Source: CTSoil-043 sp963821235
Lineage (GTDB): Bacteria > Chloroflexota > Limnocylindria > Limnocylindrales > CSP1-4
Direction of reading: 5' to 3'
NCBI GenBank assembly: GCA_963821235.1
Contig: CAWGCS010000001.1
Location: forward strand, 434,001-498,000
Length of the DNA: 64,000 bases
Shown: positions 16,416 to 25,327 of the stretch, one piece after another
How the letters are laid out: the number at the start of each line of letters is the position of its first letter
Position numbering within the stretch: the stretch's first letter is position 1
Made by a program: the position numbers and the translations under genes
The notes under the pieces: generated by a model
The model's input: the letters and a program-made list of their open reading frames with translations, nothing else
The model's database searches: none
Told to the model about the DNA's origin: nothing

Positions 16416-17393
16416 CTACCGCATCGTGAGGGCGAGCACCGCCTTCTGCGCGTGGAGCCGGTTCTCCGCCTCGTCGTAGACGACCGAGTGCGGGCCGTCG
16501 ATGACAGCGTCGGCGACCTCGATCCCGCGATCGGCGGGGAGCGGGTGCATGTAGATGGCGTCCTCGGCCGCCAGGCCGATCCGCCGCTCGTCGGCGATCC
16601 AGCCCGTGTACTTCTTCGCGATCTCCGCCCCTTCGGACTCGTCCTTCGCCGTGAGGAGGGCGCCCCAGCTCTTGGCGTAGACGACGTCGGCGCCGCGCAG
16701 GCCGGCATCGAAGTCGTCCATCAGCTCGAAGCGGCCGCCCGACCGTCGGGCGTTCTCCGCCGCCTGCTCCACGTACTCCGCGGGGAGCTTGAACTCCGGC
16801 GGATGGACCAGGCGCACGTTCATCCCGTAGCGAGTCGTCAGGAGCGAGAGGTCCACCGGCACGCTGATCGGCTTCTGGTAGCTGGCCGCGTAGGCCCAGC
16901 TGATGGCGATGGTGCGACCCCGCGGGTCGCCCTTCTTCTCCATGATGGTGAGGAGATCGGCCAGCGACTGGTGCGGGTGGAAGAGGTCGCACTGCATGTT
17001 GAGGACCGGGACCCGGCTGGCGGCGGCGACCTCGCGGATGTAGCGGTTGCCGACGCCCCAGTCGACATTGCGGATGGCGATCCCGTCGTTGTAGCGGCCG
17101 AGGATCTCCCCGATCTCCTTGGCCGTGTCGCCGTGGGCGATCTGGGTCGATCGGCTCTCGATGAACTGGGCATGGCCGCCGAGCTGGGCCATCCCCGCCT
17201 CGAACGACGCCCGGGTGCGGGTCGACGAGAAGAAGAAGAGCATCGCCAGGACGCGGTCCCGCAGGAGCGGGTGCGGGATCCCGAGGGCCCGCTCCCGCTT
17301 CAGCTGGAGGGCGACGTCGAGGACGGTGTCGATCTCCTCCTTCGTCCACTCCTGGAGGCTGATGAGGTCCCGGCCCCGCAGGTTCGTCTGCAT
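16416..17393 (-). CDS. ygeW: YgeW-like transcarbamoylase
   Basis: The 325-residue protein is an aspartate/ornithine carbamoyltransferase homologue. It has the carbamoyl-phosphate loop FFFSSTRTRASFE near residues 51-63, HPHQSLADLLT near 140-150 and MHPLPADRG near 287-295. The residues around the second-substrate site fit neither ornithine (HCLP) nor standard aspartate transcarbamoylase. YgeW in the E. coli purine-catabolic cluster is the closest context match; its substrate is not settled. It probably forms carbamoyl phosphate from a ureido compound. It lies ten bases downstream of another transcarbamoylase gene. Confidence 0.8.
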   Translation of the reverse strand: MQTNLRGRDLISLQEWTKEEIDTVLDVALQLKRERALGIPHPLLRDRVLAMLFFFSSTRTRASFEAGMAQLGGHAQFIESRSTQIAHGDTAKEIGEILGRYNDGIAIRNVDWGVGNRYIREVAAASRVPVLNMQCDLFHPHQSLADLLTIMEKKGDPRGRTIAISWAYAASYQKPISVPVDLSLLTTRYGMNVRLVHPPEFKLPAEYVEQAAENARRSGGRFELMDDFDAGLRGADVVYAKSWGALLTAKDESEGAEIAKKYTGWIADERRIGLAAEDAIYMHPLPADRGIEVADAVIDGPHSVVYDEAENRLHAQKAVLALTMR

Positions 17394-17403
17394 GGCGGGC
17401 CGC

Positions 17404-18357
17404 CTACTCGGCCGCGCCGAGGATGAGCGCGAGGAGGCCCATCTTCAGGGCGACCCCGTTGAACGCCTCGGCCCAGTAGCGCTGGTGGCGGGTGGCGTCG
17501 ACGTCGTCCAAGAGCTCGTCCATCCTCGGCAGCGAGTGGAGGATGATCGAGCTGCGCCTGGCCTTCTCGCGCAGGAGCTCGCGCGTGACGCAGTACTCCG
17601 GCGGCGTGAGGCCCACCTTGTCGCCGCGCTCGACGCGCGACGCGGTGTAGTCGGCCTGGACGACCGGCTCCATGTAGATGACGTCCGCCTCGCCGATGAC
17701 GTCGCGGACGTCGCCCGCCTCTTCGTAGTCGACGTTGAGCGCGTCGATCTCCGCCTTGAACTCCGGGAGCAGGCTCATGTCGGGGGGGCCGACCACGTAG
17801 GCCTTGGCGTCGAACTGCGACAGGGCGTACAGGATGGAGTGCATGGTCCGCATCCGCATGTCGCCGACGAGCAGGTAGGTCAGCCCGTCGAGCGTGCCCT
17901 TCTCGTGGAGGGTCGTGTACAGGTCGGTCAGGACCTGGGTCGGGTGCTCGCCCCAGCCGTCGCCGCAGTTGATGATCGGCACGGACGACCATTTCGCCGC
18001 CTCGGCCGGCGCCCCCTGCTGGAAGTGGCGGATCGCGATCACGTCCGCGTAGTACTCCAGCATGTGGAAGGTGTCCTTGATCGACTCCTGGTAGAAGTCG
18101 CCGGCCCGCGTCATCTTGGAGTCGGAGAATCCCAGGACGTGCCCGCCGAGGCGGTGCATCGCCGCCTCGTGGGAGAGGCGCGTCCGCGTCGACGGCTGGT
18201 AGAAGGCCGTGAGCAGGGTCTTGTTCTTCAGCAGGTCGGTGTTGCGCCGGTCGCGGGCGAACGGGGCCAGGTCGTCGGCGACCTGGAAGACCCGGAAGAA
18301 CTCGTCCCGGCTGAAGTCCTTGAGGGACAGGATGTCCCGGCCCAGGAAGCTCCGCAT
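17404..18357 (-). CDS. aspartate carbamoyltransferase-like protein
   Basis: The 317-residue protein has FYQPSTRTRLSHEAAMHRLGG-type motifs near residues 50-70, a GWGEHPTQVLTDLYT block and HSLPRMDEL, close to catalytic aspartate carbamoyltransferases. Classical PyrB makes carbamoyl-aspartate for pyrimidines, but no other pyrimidine gene is present. The start overlaps the stop of a PLP-lyase gene (ATGA), and a second transcarbamoylase follows immediately. A catabolic role, phosphorolysis of a carbamoyl intermediate from ring degradation, is therefore at least as likely. The two explanations cannot be separated by sequence alone. Confidence 0.82.
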   Translation of the reverse strand: MRSFLGRDILSLKDFSRDEFFRVFQVADDLAPFARDRRNTDLLKNKTLLTAFYQPSTRTRLSHEAAMHRLGGHVLGFSDSKMTRAGDFYQESIKDTFHMLEYYADVIAIRHFQQGAPAEAAKWSSVPIINCGDGWGEHPTQVLTDLYTTLHEKGTLDGLTYLLVGDMRMRTMHSILYALSQFDAKAYVVGPPDMSLLPEFKAEIDALNVDYEEAGDVRDVIGEADVIYMEPVVQADYTASRVERGDKVGLTPPEYCVTRELLREKARRSSIILHSLPRMDELLDDVDATRHQRYWAEAFNGVALKMGLLALILGAAE

Positions 18358-19892
18358 CAGATTCCTCCGCTGGTGGCATCGGCGCGACGGTGCGCCGCTC
18401 GGGTGGTCCGTGGCACGCCGGGCGCCGGCGCGGGCGGGCGCCGAACGGCGCCGGTGAAGAGGATGGCGACGGTCTCGTCGGGCCGGACGAGGCCGGCCCG
18501 CCGCAGGGCGAGGAGGCCGGCCAGGCCGGCCGTGCCGGTGTGGTCGACGTCGATACCAGTCGTGGCCCGGCCGAGCGCGTTGGCCTCCTCGAAGGTCGCC
18601 TCGTCCACGACGACGGGGCTCCCACCGCTGGCCAGCATGCCGGCCACGCAGGCCCGCCAGTCGTAGGTCTCGTCGTCGATGATCCCGTGGGCGATGCTGT
18701 GGGGCTCCTGCTCCCACGGCCACATCGCGGTGGCCCGATGTCGGGCGGCGGCGGCCAGGGCATCGGCGGGCGGCGCGCCGGCCTCCACACGGGCGCGCAC
18801 CGCCTCGAAGGCGCGCTGGAGGGGGTGGACGGTGGCCGGCTGGACGGCATGGATGCGCGGCAGGGCGACGGCGCCACGGCCGGCTGCCAACGCCAGGCGA
18901 CCGGCGTCCTCGAAGCCGGCGATGCAGGACGAGAGGAGCGCTCCCCCGCCGACCTGGACGACCAGCCGATCCAGCCTCGCCGGCCCGCCAGGGGCGGCGA
19001 CGGCGGCCGCCAGCTCCCAGCCGAGAGTCTGGCCGCCCTCGATCGCGAGGCCGTTGAGGTTCCCCTGGCAGGTGAACGGGACGGCCCCGGCCGCGATCGC
19101 CCGCAGGAGGGCGTGGTAGGTGGGGTCGCCGGCGATCCCCGGCTCGCGCTGGCAGACCGCGCAGTCCGCGCCGAGGGCCCGCAGCCGCTCCACGACGACG
19201 GGGTCCGCGTCCGGCGGGATCAAGACGTCGAGCGGCCGGCCGGCCGCGCGGGCGACCACCGCGGCCGCGAGGGCGGCGTTGCCGCAGGAGGCGATGGCGA
19301 GGCGGGCCGGCGACGCGGGCGGAGCCGGCGACCCCGCCGCGGCCGCGGGTCCGGCCATCGGCTCGCCCGCCGCGGCCACGCGGGCCTCCTCCACGGCGAG
19401 CTCCAGGATCGTCCCGAAGAGGTGGCGGGCCTTGTGGGAGCCGGAGACGTTGCCCGTCTCGTCCTTGACCCAGGCGCCGCCCGCCGCCGAGAAGCCCAGC
19501 GCGGCGGAGAGTGCGTCACTCCGCGAGAACGGGGTGATCCGGAAGCCGTGGCCGTCGACCGCGGCCACCGCCGCGTCGAGTCGCTCCACGAGGGCGACGT
19601 AGTCCGCGTCGCTCCAGCCCGCGGCCCGCGCCCGGTGCCAGGCGTGGAAGCGCCTCCGCCAGCGGAGGTACGGGTTGGCCGTCGCGCCGTCGTCCTCCAG
19701 CGCCGGGGCCGCGGGGTCGAGCAGGCGGACCAGGACGTGGTCGATGTCGTCCCCGGGGCGGGCGGCCGGGCAGGCGAAGGCGAGCGGCCCGTCGTCCGCG
19801 ACGCGGAACCCGCAGCCGGAGCAGGCGAGGGCCGTCGCCAGGGCCGGCCCGGCCGGCGATGCGGGGTCGCCGGGGGAAGCGGGCACCGTCAT
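18357..19892 (-). CDS. PLP-dependent lyase of fold type II (threonine synthase-like)
   Basis: The 511-residue protein has an N-terminal Cys pair and zinc-ribbon-like start (ACSGCGFRV), then a tryptophan-synthase-beta-type fold. The PLP lysine is in GSHKARH; ASCGNAALAAAV and VVQVGGGALLSS provide the phosphate-binding loops. Related enzymes are threonine synthase, threonine dehydratase and diaminopropionate ammonia-lyase (YgeX in the E. coli purine cluster). The start ATG at 19892 overlaps the stop of a second PLP enzyme. The C-terminal 40 residues are Pro/Arg-rich. It may remove ammonia from a diamino-acid intermediate; this is inferred from context. Confidence 0.8.
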   Translation of the reverse strand: MTVPASPGDPASPAGPALATALACSGCGFRVADDGPLAFACPAARPGDDIDHVLVRLLDPAAPALEDDGATANPYLRWRRRFHAWHRARAAGWSDADYVALVERLDAAVAAVDGHGFRITPFSRSDALSAALGFSAAGGAWVKDETGNVSGSHKARHLFGTILELAVEEARVAAAGEPMAGPAAAAGSPAPPASPARLAIASCGNAALAAAVVARAAGRPLDVLIPPDADPVVVERLRALGADCAVCQREPGIAGDPTYHALLRAIAAGAVPFTCQGNLNGLAIEGGQTLGWELAAAVAAPGGPARLDRLVVQVGGGALLSSCIAGFEDAGRLALAAGRGAVALPRIHAVQPATVHPLQRAFEAVRARVEAGAPPADALAAAARHRATAMWPWEQEPHSIAHGIIDDETYDWRACVAGMLASGGSPVVVDEATFEEANALGRATTGIDVDHTGTAGLAGLLALRRAGLVRPDETVAILFTGAVRRPPAPAPGVPRTTRAAHRRADATSGGI

Positions 19893-21382
19893 CCGGCCAC
19901 CTCGACCCCGGCCCGCTCGTTCATCTCGACGATGGCGGCGTCCCAGGCCGGGACGCTCGCCCGCAGGCCCCGCCAGAAGGTCTGGTCGCGGCGCGCCACG
20001 AAATCGCCGAACGAGGTGCCCTGCTGCTCGACCCACGTGAAGTAGCCGAGGTTGAAGATCCGCTCGCGCTCGGCGGGCGTGAGCTCGAGCAGGTCGTCGG
20101 TGCCGGCGCCGAGCAGGTAGCGCCCGAACGTCTCGGCCGCCTCGGCGGGCCCGAAGCCGCCGGCGAAGTCCCGGCCGAGAACCTTGTCCACCTCGGTCAG
20201 GTACATCGCCGCGCCGTCGGTCGCGACCGTGACGACCGCATCCTGCGGGCCGAGCCGGAGCTGCCTGGCGGTCTTGATGGCGGCCAGGACGTTGCAGATC
20301 GATGAGATGCCGAGGTGCGGAAGCGCCGCCAGGACGTCAGCCGGGACTCCGCGCGACGCGAGGTGGGCGCGCCCGGCGTCCGTGTTGAGGAGCACGAGCA
20401 GGCGGTCCGTCGCGCGGTCGGAGATGCCGACCACGAGGTCGGTGTTCATCACGTTGTGGATGAGCGGGATGTGCTTGTCGCCGATCCCCTGGATGTTGTG
20501 CTCGCCGAAGCCGTTGCGGAGCATCGTCGGGCACTCGAGCGCCTCGACGGCGACGATCTTCGTCCCGTGCCGGTCCTTCAGCCAGTCGCCGGCCCCGATC
20601 GTCCCCGCGGACCCCGTCGCCGCTACGAACGCCGCCGGCCGCAGGCCCGGCGAATCCTCGGCCAGCGCCTCCACGACCCGCTCCAGCGCGCGGCCCGTGA
20701 CCGCCCAGTGGACGAGGTGGTTGCCGTACTCGGAGAACTGGTTGAGGATCACGTTCGCCGGGTCCCGCGCGAGCTCGGCGCAGGCGTCGTAGATCTCCTT
20801 GACGTTGCTCTCCGTGCCGTGGGTCCGGACGATGTCCCCAGGGTCGGCGACCCAGCGCTCGAGCCAGGCGAACCGCTCGCGGCTCATCCCCTCGGGGAGG
20901 ACCGCCACGCCGCGGCAGCCGAGGATCCGCGAGATGGCCACGCCGCCTCGGCAGTAGTTGCCGGTCGAGGGCCAGATCGCCCGCTGGGTCGTCGGGTCGA
21001 ACTCGCCGGCCACCAGGCGCGGCACGAGGCAGGCGTAGGCGGCGAGGACCTTGTGGGCGGCGATCATCGGGAAGCGGTCGCCGAGGGCGACGACGATGGG
21101 CGCCTCCACGCCGGTCAGGGCCGCCGGCAGGACCACGTGCGAGGGGACGGGCATCGTGCCGCGCCGGTCGGGCGAGTTGTGCCAGTGGACCCGGAAGAGG
21201 TTGCGCGGATCCGGCGCGTCGGGATCGACGGCCGCGAGCGAGGCCCGCGCGGCCGACGGGATGGTGAGCGGGTCGACCAGCTGGGCGAACGTCGGCAGGA
21301 CGGTCCGCGTCTCCCGGAATCGCCGCACCGTCCGCTCGTAGGCCGTGCGGTCCACGGGCGTGGAGCTCGGGCCTGACGTCAT
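19889..21382 (-). CDS. PLP-dependent lyase (cysteine synthase-like, fold type II)
   Basis: The 497-residue protein has a PLP-binding lysine in AAHKVLAAY, a PSTGNYCRGGVAIS substrate loop and VAATGSAGTIGAGDW as the phosphate-binding loop. The body resembles cysteine synthase or diaminopropionate-lyase folds, but it is about 150 residues longer than those. ATG at 21382 has GGAGG eight bases upstream. It heads a four-gene operon with the other PLP protein and both transcarbamoylases, and is divergent from the XdhD-type hydroxylase. I infer deamination or carbon-nitrogen cleavage of a purine-derived intermediate; no exact substrate can be assigned. Confidence 0.8.
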   Translation of the reverse strand: MTSGPSSTPVDRTAYERTVRRFRETRTVLPTFAQLVDPLTIPSAARASLAAVDPDAPDPRNLFRVHWHNSPDRRGTMPVPSHVVLPAALTGVEAPIVVALGDRFPMIAAHKVLAAYACLVPRLVAGEFDPTTQRAIWPSTGNYCRGGVAISRILGCRGVAVLPEGMSRERFAWLERWVADPGDIVRTHGTESNVKEIYDACAELARDPANVILNQFSEYGNHLVHWAVTGRALERVVEALAEDSPGLRPAAFVAATGSAGTIGAGDWLKDRHGTKIVAVEALECPTMLRNGFGEHNIQGIGDKHIPLIHNVMNTDLVVGISDRATDRLLVLLNTDAGRAHLASRGVPADVLAALPHLGISSICNVLAAIKTARQLRLGPQDAVVTVATDGAAMYLTEVDKVLGRDFAGGFGPAEAAETFGRYLLGAGTDDLLELTPAERERIFNLGYFTWVEQQGTSFGDFVARRDQTFWRGLRASVPAWDAAIVEMNERAGVEVAG

Positions 21383-21469
21383 CTGCCGTTCCTCCGGGGC
21401 GATCGGTCGCCCCATCCCGCGCAGGGTTCGTTCGGGCGGCCCGGGCGCGACTTCGGGCCGGACGGCACA

Positions 21470-21482
21470 CCCACCGGGTGGG
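21470..21482. promoter_or_regulatory. 13-bp palindrome in the divergent lyase/xdhD intergenic region
   Basis: CCCACC-g-GGTGGG is symmetric about 21476. It lies about 90 bases upstream of both divergent start codons (21382 and 21563), where a shared operator would be expected. In such GC-rich DNA a match of this size can also arise by chance. Confidence 0.35.
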
Positions 21483-21562
21483 CACTTGCCCCAAGATTCG
21501 GGCACCGACGGCCGCGTCGGAAGGGCCAGTTGGTCCCCGCCTGCAGGACCGGGACGCACCCG

Positions 21563-24292
21563 ATGGACTTCAACCTGAACGGCCGGCCCGTCTCGACCGA
21601 GGTCGAGCCGGGAGCCACCCTGCTGGAGCTGCTGCGCGAAGGCTTCGGGCTGCGCTCGATGAAGGATGGCTGCGCGCCGGAGGGGATGTGCGGCGCCTGC
21701 ACGGTGCTCGTCGACGGGCGGCCGGTCGTCTCCTGCGCGCGGGCCGCCGAGCGGGTCGCCGGGCGAGACGTCGTGACCCTCGAGGGGCTGCCGGCGGCGG
21801 ACCGGGCGGCCTGGGCAGAGGCGTTCACAGCGGCGGGCGCGAGCCAGTGCGGCTTCTGCTCGCCGGGGATCGTGATGAAGGCCGAGGGCCTCCTGGCCCG
21901 CGCCGCCACGCCGTCGCGTGAGGAGATGGCCCGGGCCCTGGCCGGCAACCTCTGCCGCTGCACCGGCTACGTCAAGATCCTCGACGCGATCGAGCGGGTC
22001 GCCGCCGGCCGCCGGGGCGACGCCTGGTCGGGCGACGCGCCAGGGGGCCGCGCCGCGTCTCCCGCTCGCGTCGGCGGCGGCGTCGGCGCCCGCGCCGACC
22101 GGGTGGGCGCACCGGCGATGGCCCTCGGCGAGCAACCGTTCGTGGCCGACATGACCGTCCCGGGCATGCTCCACGGCGCGCTCCGCTTCAGCGACCACCC
22201 GCGGGCCCTCGTCCGGCGGATCGACGTCTCCCGCGCCGCCGCGGCACCGGGCGTCGTCGCCGTCGTCACGGCGGCCGACGTGCCGGGCGATCGCGTCGTC
22301 GGGCTGATCGCGCGGGACTGGCCCGTCCTCGTCGCCGAGGGCGAGATCACCCGGTACGTGGGCGACGTCCTGGCCGCGGTGGCAGCCCGTACGCGCCGCG
22401 CGGCCCGGGCGGCCGCGGCGCTGATCGAGGTGGAGTACGACGTCCTGGACCCGGTCACCGACCCGTTCGCCGCGCTGGCCACCGGTGCTCCCGCCCTGCA
22501 CGCGGCCGGCAACCTGCTGGAGACCTCGATCGTGCGCCGCGGCGACGTCGACGGCGCCCTCGCCGGCGCCGCCCACGTGGTCGCCGAGCGCTTCACCACG
22601 AGCGCGGTGGAGCACGCCTTCCTGGAACCCGAGGCCTGCCTGGCGGTCCCTCATCGCGCGACCACGGCCGGCGCGGCCATGGCGGGCGCGACGCCCGAGC
22701 CCGCCATCCACCTCTTCTCCCAGGGGCAGGGCGCCTGGGACGACCGCCGCCAGGTCGCCGCCCTGCTCGCCCTGCCGGAGCCGGACGTCCGGGTCACCCA
22801 GGTGGCCACGGGCGGCGCCTTCGGCGGCAAGGAGGACCTCTCCGTCCAGGGGCAGACCGCCCTCCTCGCGCAGGCCACGGCGCGGCCGGTGCTGCTGGCC
22901 CTCTCCCGGCGCGAGAGCCTTCGCCTCCACCCCAAGCGCCACGCGCTCACCCTCGACTACACCGTCGGCTGCGACGCCGACGGACGCCTCGTCGCGGTGC
23001 GGGCCCGCATCGTCGGCGACACCGGCGCCTACGCGAGCGTCGGCGCGAAAGTCCTGGAGCGGGCGGCGGGCCACGCCTGCGGCGCCTACCGGGTCCCCAA
23101 CGTCGACGTGGAGGCGCGCACGGTCTACACCAACAACCCGCCCGCCGGCGCCTTCCGCGGCTTCGGCGTCCCTCAGGTGACCTTCGCGATCGACGGCTGC
23201 CTCGACCGCCTGGCGGAGCGGACAGGCCTCGACGGCTGGGAGATCCGCTGGCGGAACGCGCTGCGGAGCGGCGACCGCTTCGGGTCAGGCCAGCTCCTGG
23301 GGCCGGGCGTCGGGCTGGAGCGGACGCTCCTCGCCGTGCGCGACGCGTACCGCGAGGCCCGCGTCGCGGGCATCGCCTGCGGCGCCAAGAACGTGGGAAT
23401 CGGCAACGGGATGACCGAGCGGGGCCGGGCGATCCTTCGCCCGGAGGCCGACGGGCGGCTGACCCTCTGGCACTCCTGGACGGAGATGGGCCAGGGCGTC
23501 CACACGGTCTTCGCCCAGGTCGTCGCCGAGGAGCTCGGCGTCGACCCCGGCCGGGTGGACGTGCGGGTCGACACGGAGCGCGAGCTCGACACCGGCGAGA
23601 CGACGGCCTCGCGGGCGACGACGCTGGGCGGCCGGGCGGTGACGGAGGCGGCCCGCCGGATGGGCGCCGCCCTGGCGGCCCTCGGCCCGGGCGGACGGCC
23701 GGAGGACCTCGCGGGGCAGGAGTTCGCCGGCGAGTTCGTCGTCGACTGGACGACCCCCATCGGCCCCGCCGTCGACGACCCGGTGACCCACCTCGCCTAC
23801 GGCTGGGCGACGCAGGTCGTCATCCTCGACAAGGAGGGACGCCTGGCCCGCGTCGTGGCCGCTCACGACGTCGGGCGGGCGATGAACCCGACGCTCCTGG
23901 AGGGCCAGGTGGAGGGCGGCGTCCACATGGGCCTGGGCCTGGCCCTCACCGAGGCGTTCGTCACCCGGGACGGCGTCCCGGTCACCGACACGATGAAGTC
24001 GCTGGGGATCCTCCCGGCCGCCTCGATGCCTCCGGTGGACGTGATCGTCGTCGAGGAGGCCCAGCCCGAGGGCCCCTACGGGGCGAAGGGAGCCGGCGAG
24101 GCGGTCCTCGTGCCGACGGCGGCGGCGGTGGCGGGCGCCCTCCACGCCTTCGACGGGACCTGGCGGACGGCGCTCCCGATGCGGGACTCGGCGGCGGCGC
24201 GGGCCGCCCTTCCCCGGGTGGACCTCCTGCCGCGGGCCCGCGACGCGGGCGACGCCAATGCCTTCGGCGACACGAGCGGCGCGGGGAGGTAG
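21563..24292 (+). CDS. xdhD: XdhD-type molybdenum hydroxylase (2Fe-2S plus molybdopterin, no FAD domain)
   Basis: The 909-residue protein fuses an iron-sulfur domain to a molybdopterin domain. Cys37, 43, 46 and 58 and a second set (QCGFCSPG about 95-99, CRCTGY about 131) bind the two 2Fe-2S clusters. The rest is an aldehyde/xanthine-oxidase catalytic chain with GGAFGGKED, AFRGFGVPQ, TEMGQGVHT and the catalytic Glu in GAKGAGEA (about residue 843). No FAD domain is present, as in E. coli XdhD. It should hydroxylate hypoxanthine, xanthine or a similar heterocycle and pass electrons to another protein, plausibly YgfK. ATG 21563 was chosen over an upstream TTG. Confidence 0.9.
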   Translation: MDFNLNGRPVSTEVEPGATLLELLREGFGLRSMKDGCAPEGMCGACTVLVDGRPVVSCARAAERVAGRDVVTLEGLPAADRAAWAEAFTAAGASQCGFCSPGIVMKAEGLLARAATPSREEMARALAGNLCRCTGYVKILDAIERVAAGRRGDAWSGDAPGGRAASPARVGGGVGARADRVGAPAMALGEQPFVADMTVPGMLHGALRFSDHPRALVRRIDVSRAAAAPGVVAVVTAADVPGDRVVGLIARDWPVLVAEGEITRYVGDVLAAVAARTRRAARAAAALIEVEYDVLDPVTDPFAALATGAPALHAAGNLLETSIVRRGDVDGALAGAAHVVAERFTTSAVEHAFLEPEACLAVPHRATTAGAAMAGATPEPAIHLFSQGQGAWDDRRQVAALLALPEPDVRVTQVATGGAFGGKEDLSVQGQTALLAQATARPVLLALSRRESLRLHPKRHALTLDYTVGCDADGRLVAVRARIVGDTGAYASVGAKVLERAAGHACGAYRVPNVDVEARTVYTNNPPAGAFRGFGVPQVTFAIDGCLDRLAERTGLDGWEIRWRNALRSGDRFGSGQLLGPGVGLERTLLAVRDAYREARVAGIACGAKNVGIGNGMTERGRAILRPEADGRLTLWHSWTEMGQGVHTVFAQVVAEELGVDPGRVDVRVDTERELDTGETTASRATTLGGRAVTEAARRMGAALAALGPGGRPEDLAGQEFAGEFVVDWTTPIGPAVDDPVTHLAYGWATQVVILDKEGRLARVVAAHDVGRAMNPTLLEGQVEGGVHMGLGLALTEAFVTRDGVPVTDTMKSLGILPAASMPPVDVIVVEEAQPEGPYGAKGAGEAVLVPTAAAVAGALHAFDGTWRTALPMRDSAAARAALPRVDLLPRARDAGDANAFGDTSGAGR

Positions 24293-24294
24293 CG

Positions 24295-25317
24295 ATGTCC
24301 GCCCTGACGCCGGGTCTCGTATGCGCCCACCATCACCTGTATTCGGCGCTGGCCAGGGGGATGCCGGCACCGCCGAAGGTTCCCGCCAGCTTCCAGGAGA
24401 TCCTCGAGCAGGTCTGGTGGCGCCTCGACACCGCCCTGGACCTGGAGATGATCCGCTGGTCGGCGATGCTCGGCGCCCTCGAGGCGCTGGAGAGCGGCAC
24501 CACGGCGATCGTCGACCACCACGAGTCCCCCAACGCCATCGAAGGCAGCCTGGACGTCATCGCCGAGGCCTGCGCCGAGGTCGGGGTCCGCTCGCTGCTC
24601 GCCTACGGGATCACCGACCGCCACGGTCCCGACGGCACCCGACGGGGGCTCGCCGAGAACGAACGCTTCATCCGGGCCGGGGGACGGGGCCTGGTGGGCG
24701 TCCACGCCGCCTTCACCTGCTCGGACGATTCGCTGCGCGCGGCGGCCGGCCTGGCCGAGGACCTGGGCGTCGGCGTCCACGTCCACGTCTGCGAGGGCGT
24801 CGGCGACGCCGACGCGCCTCGCCGCCTCGCCGGCCTCACCCGGGACGACTGGCTGCTCGCCCACGGCGTCCACCTGCCGACGGACCACGCCCTGAAGGGC
24901 ACGATCCTCCACAACCCGATGTCGAACCTGAACAACGCCGTCGGGTACGCTAACCCGGCCCGGTTCGCCAACCCCGTTGCCCTCGGCACCGACGGGATCG
25001 GCGGCAACGTCCTCGAGGCGTTCCGGCTGGCCTACGTCCTGCAGCGCTCGGTCGACGTCACCTGCGGACCGGATGCGGCCTGGTCGTGGCTCGAGACCGG
25101 CTGGAACCTGGTGCCCGAGGCGCGCCGCGACGAGGTCACCTGGTCGTACGACCCCATGGACCCGTGGCACGTCGCCTTCACCCCCGGGATCATGCCGCGA
25201 CGGATCGTCATCGACGGCGAGGTGGTCTTCGCGGACGGCAGGCCGACCCGGGTCGACGCCGACGAGATCCGTGCCAGATCCCGGGAGCAGGCGGCCCGCC
25301 TGCACGCCCGGCTCTGA
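24295..25317 (+). CDS. ssnA: SsnA-like amidohydrolase, compact form
   Basis: The 340-residue protein aligns with SsnA: VCAHHHLYSALARG (metal His pair), WWRLDTALD, SGTTAIVDHH, HVHVCEG, LLAHGVHL, HNPMSNLNNAVGY and ALGTDGIG with the metal-binding Asp. It should hydrolyse an amidine or cyclic amide of a purine ring. SsnA is normally about 440 residues. Here the N-terminal beta-sandwich strands are absent, because the protein starts about nine residues before the first metal motif, and the C-terminal region is shortened. It begins two bases after the xdhD stop, inside the same operon. Confidence 0.85.
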   Translation: MSALTPGLVCAHHHLYSALARGMPAPPKVPASFQEILEQVWWRLDTALDLEMIRWSAMLGALEALESGTTAIVDHHESPNAIEGSLDVIAEACAEVGVRSLLAYGITDRHGPDGTRRGLAENERFIRAGGRGLVGVHAAFTCSDDSLRAAAGLAEDLGVGVHVHVCEGVGDADAPRRLAGLTRDDWLLAHGVHLPTDHALKGTILHNPMSNLNNAVGYANPARFANPVALGTDGIGGNVLEAFRLAYVLQRSVDVTCGPDAAWSWLETGWNLVPEARRDEVTWSYDPMDPWHVAFTPGIMPRRIVIDGEVVFADGRPTRVDADEIRARSREQAARLHARL

Positions 25318-25327
25318 GACCCTGGAG

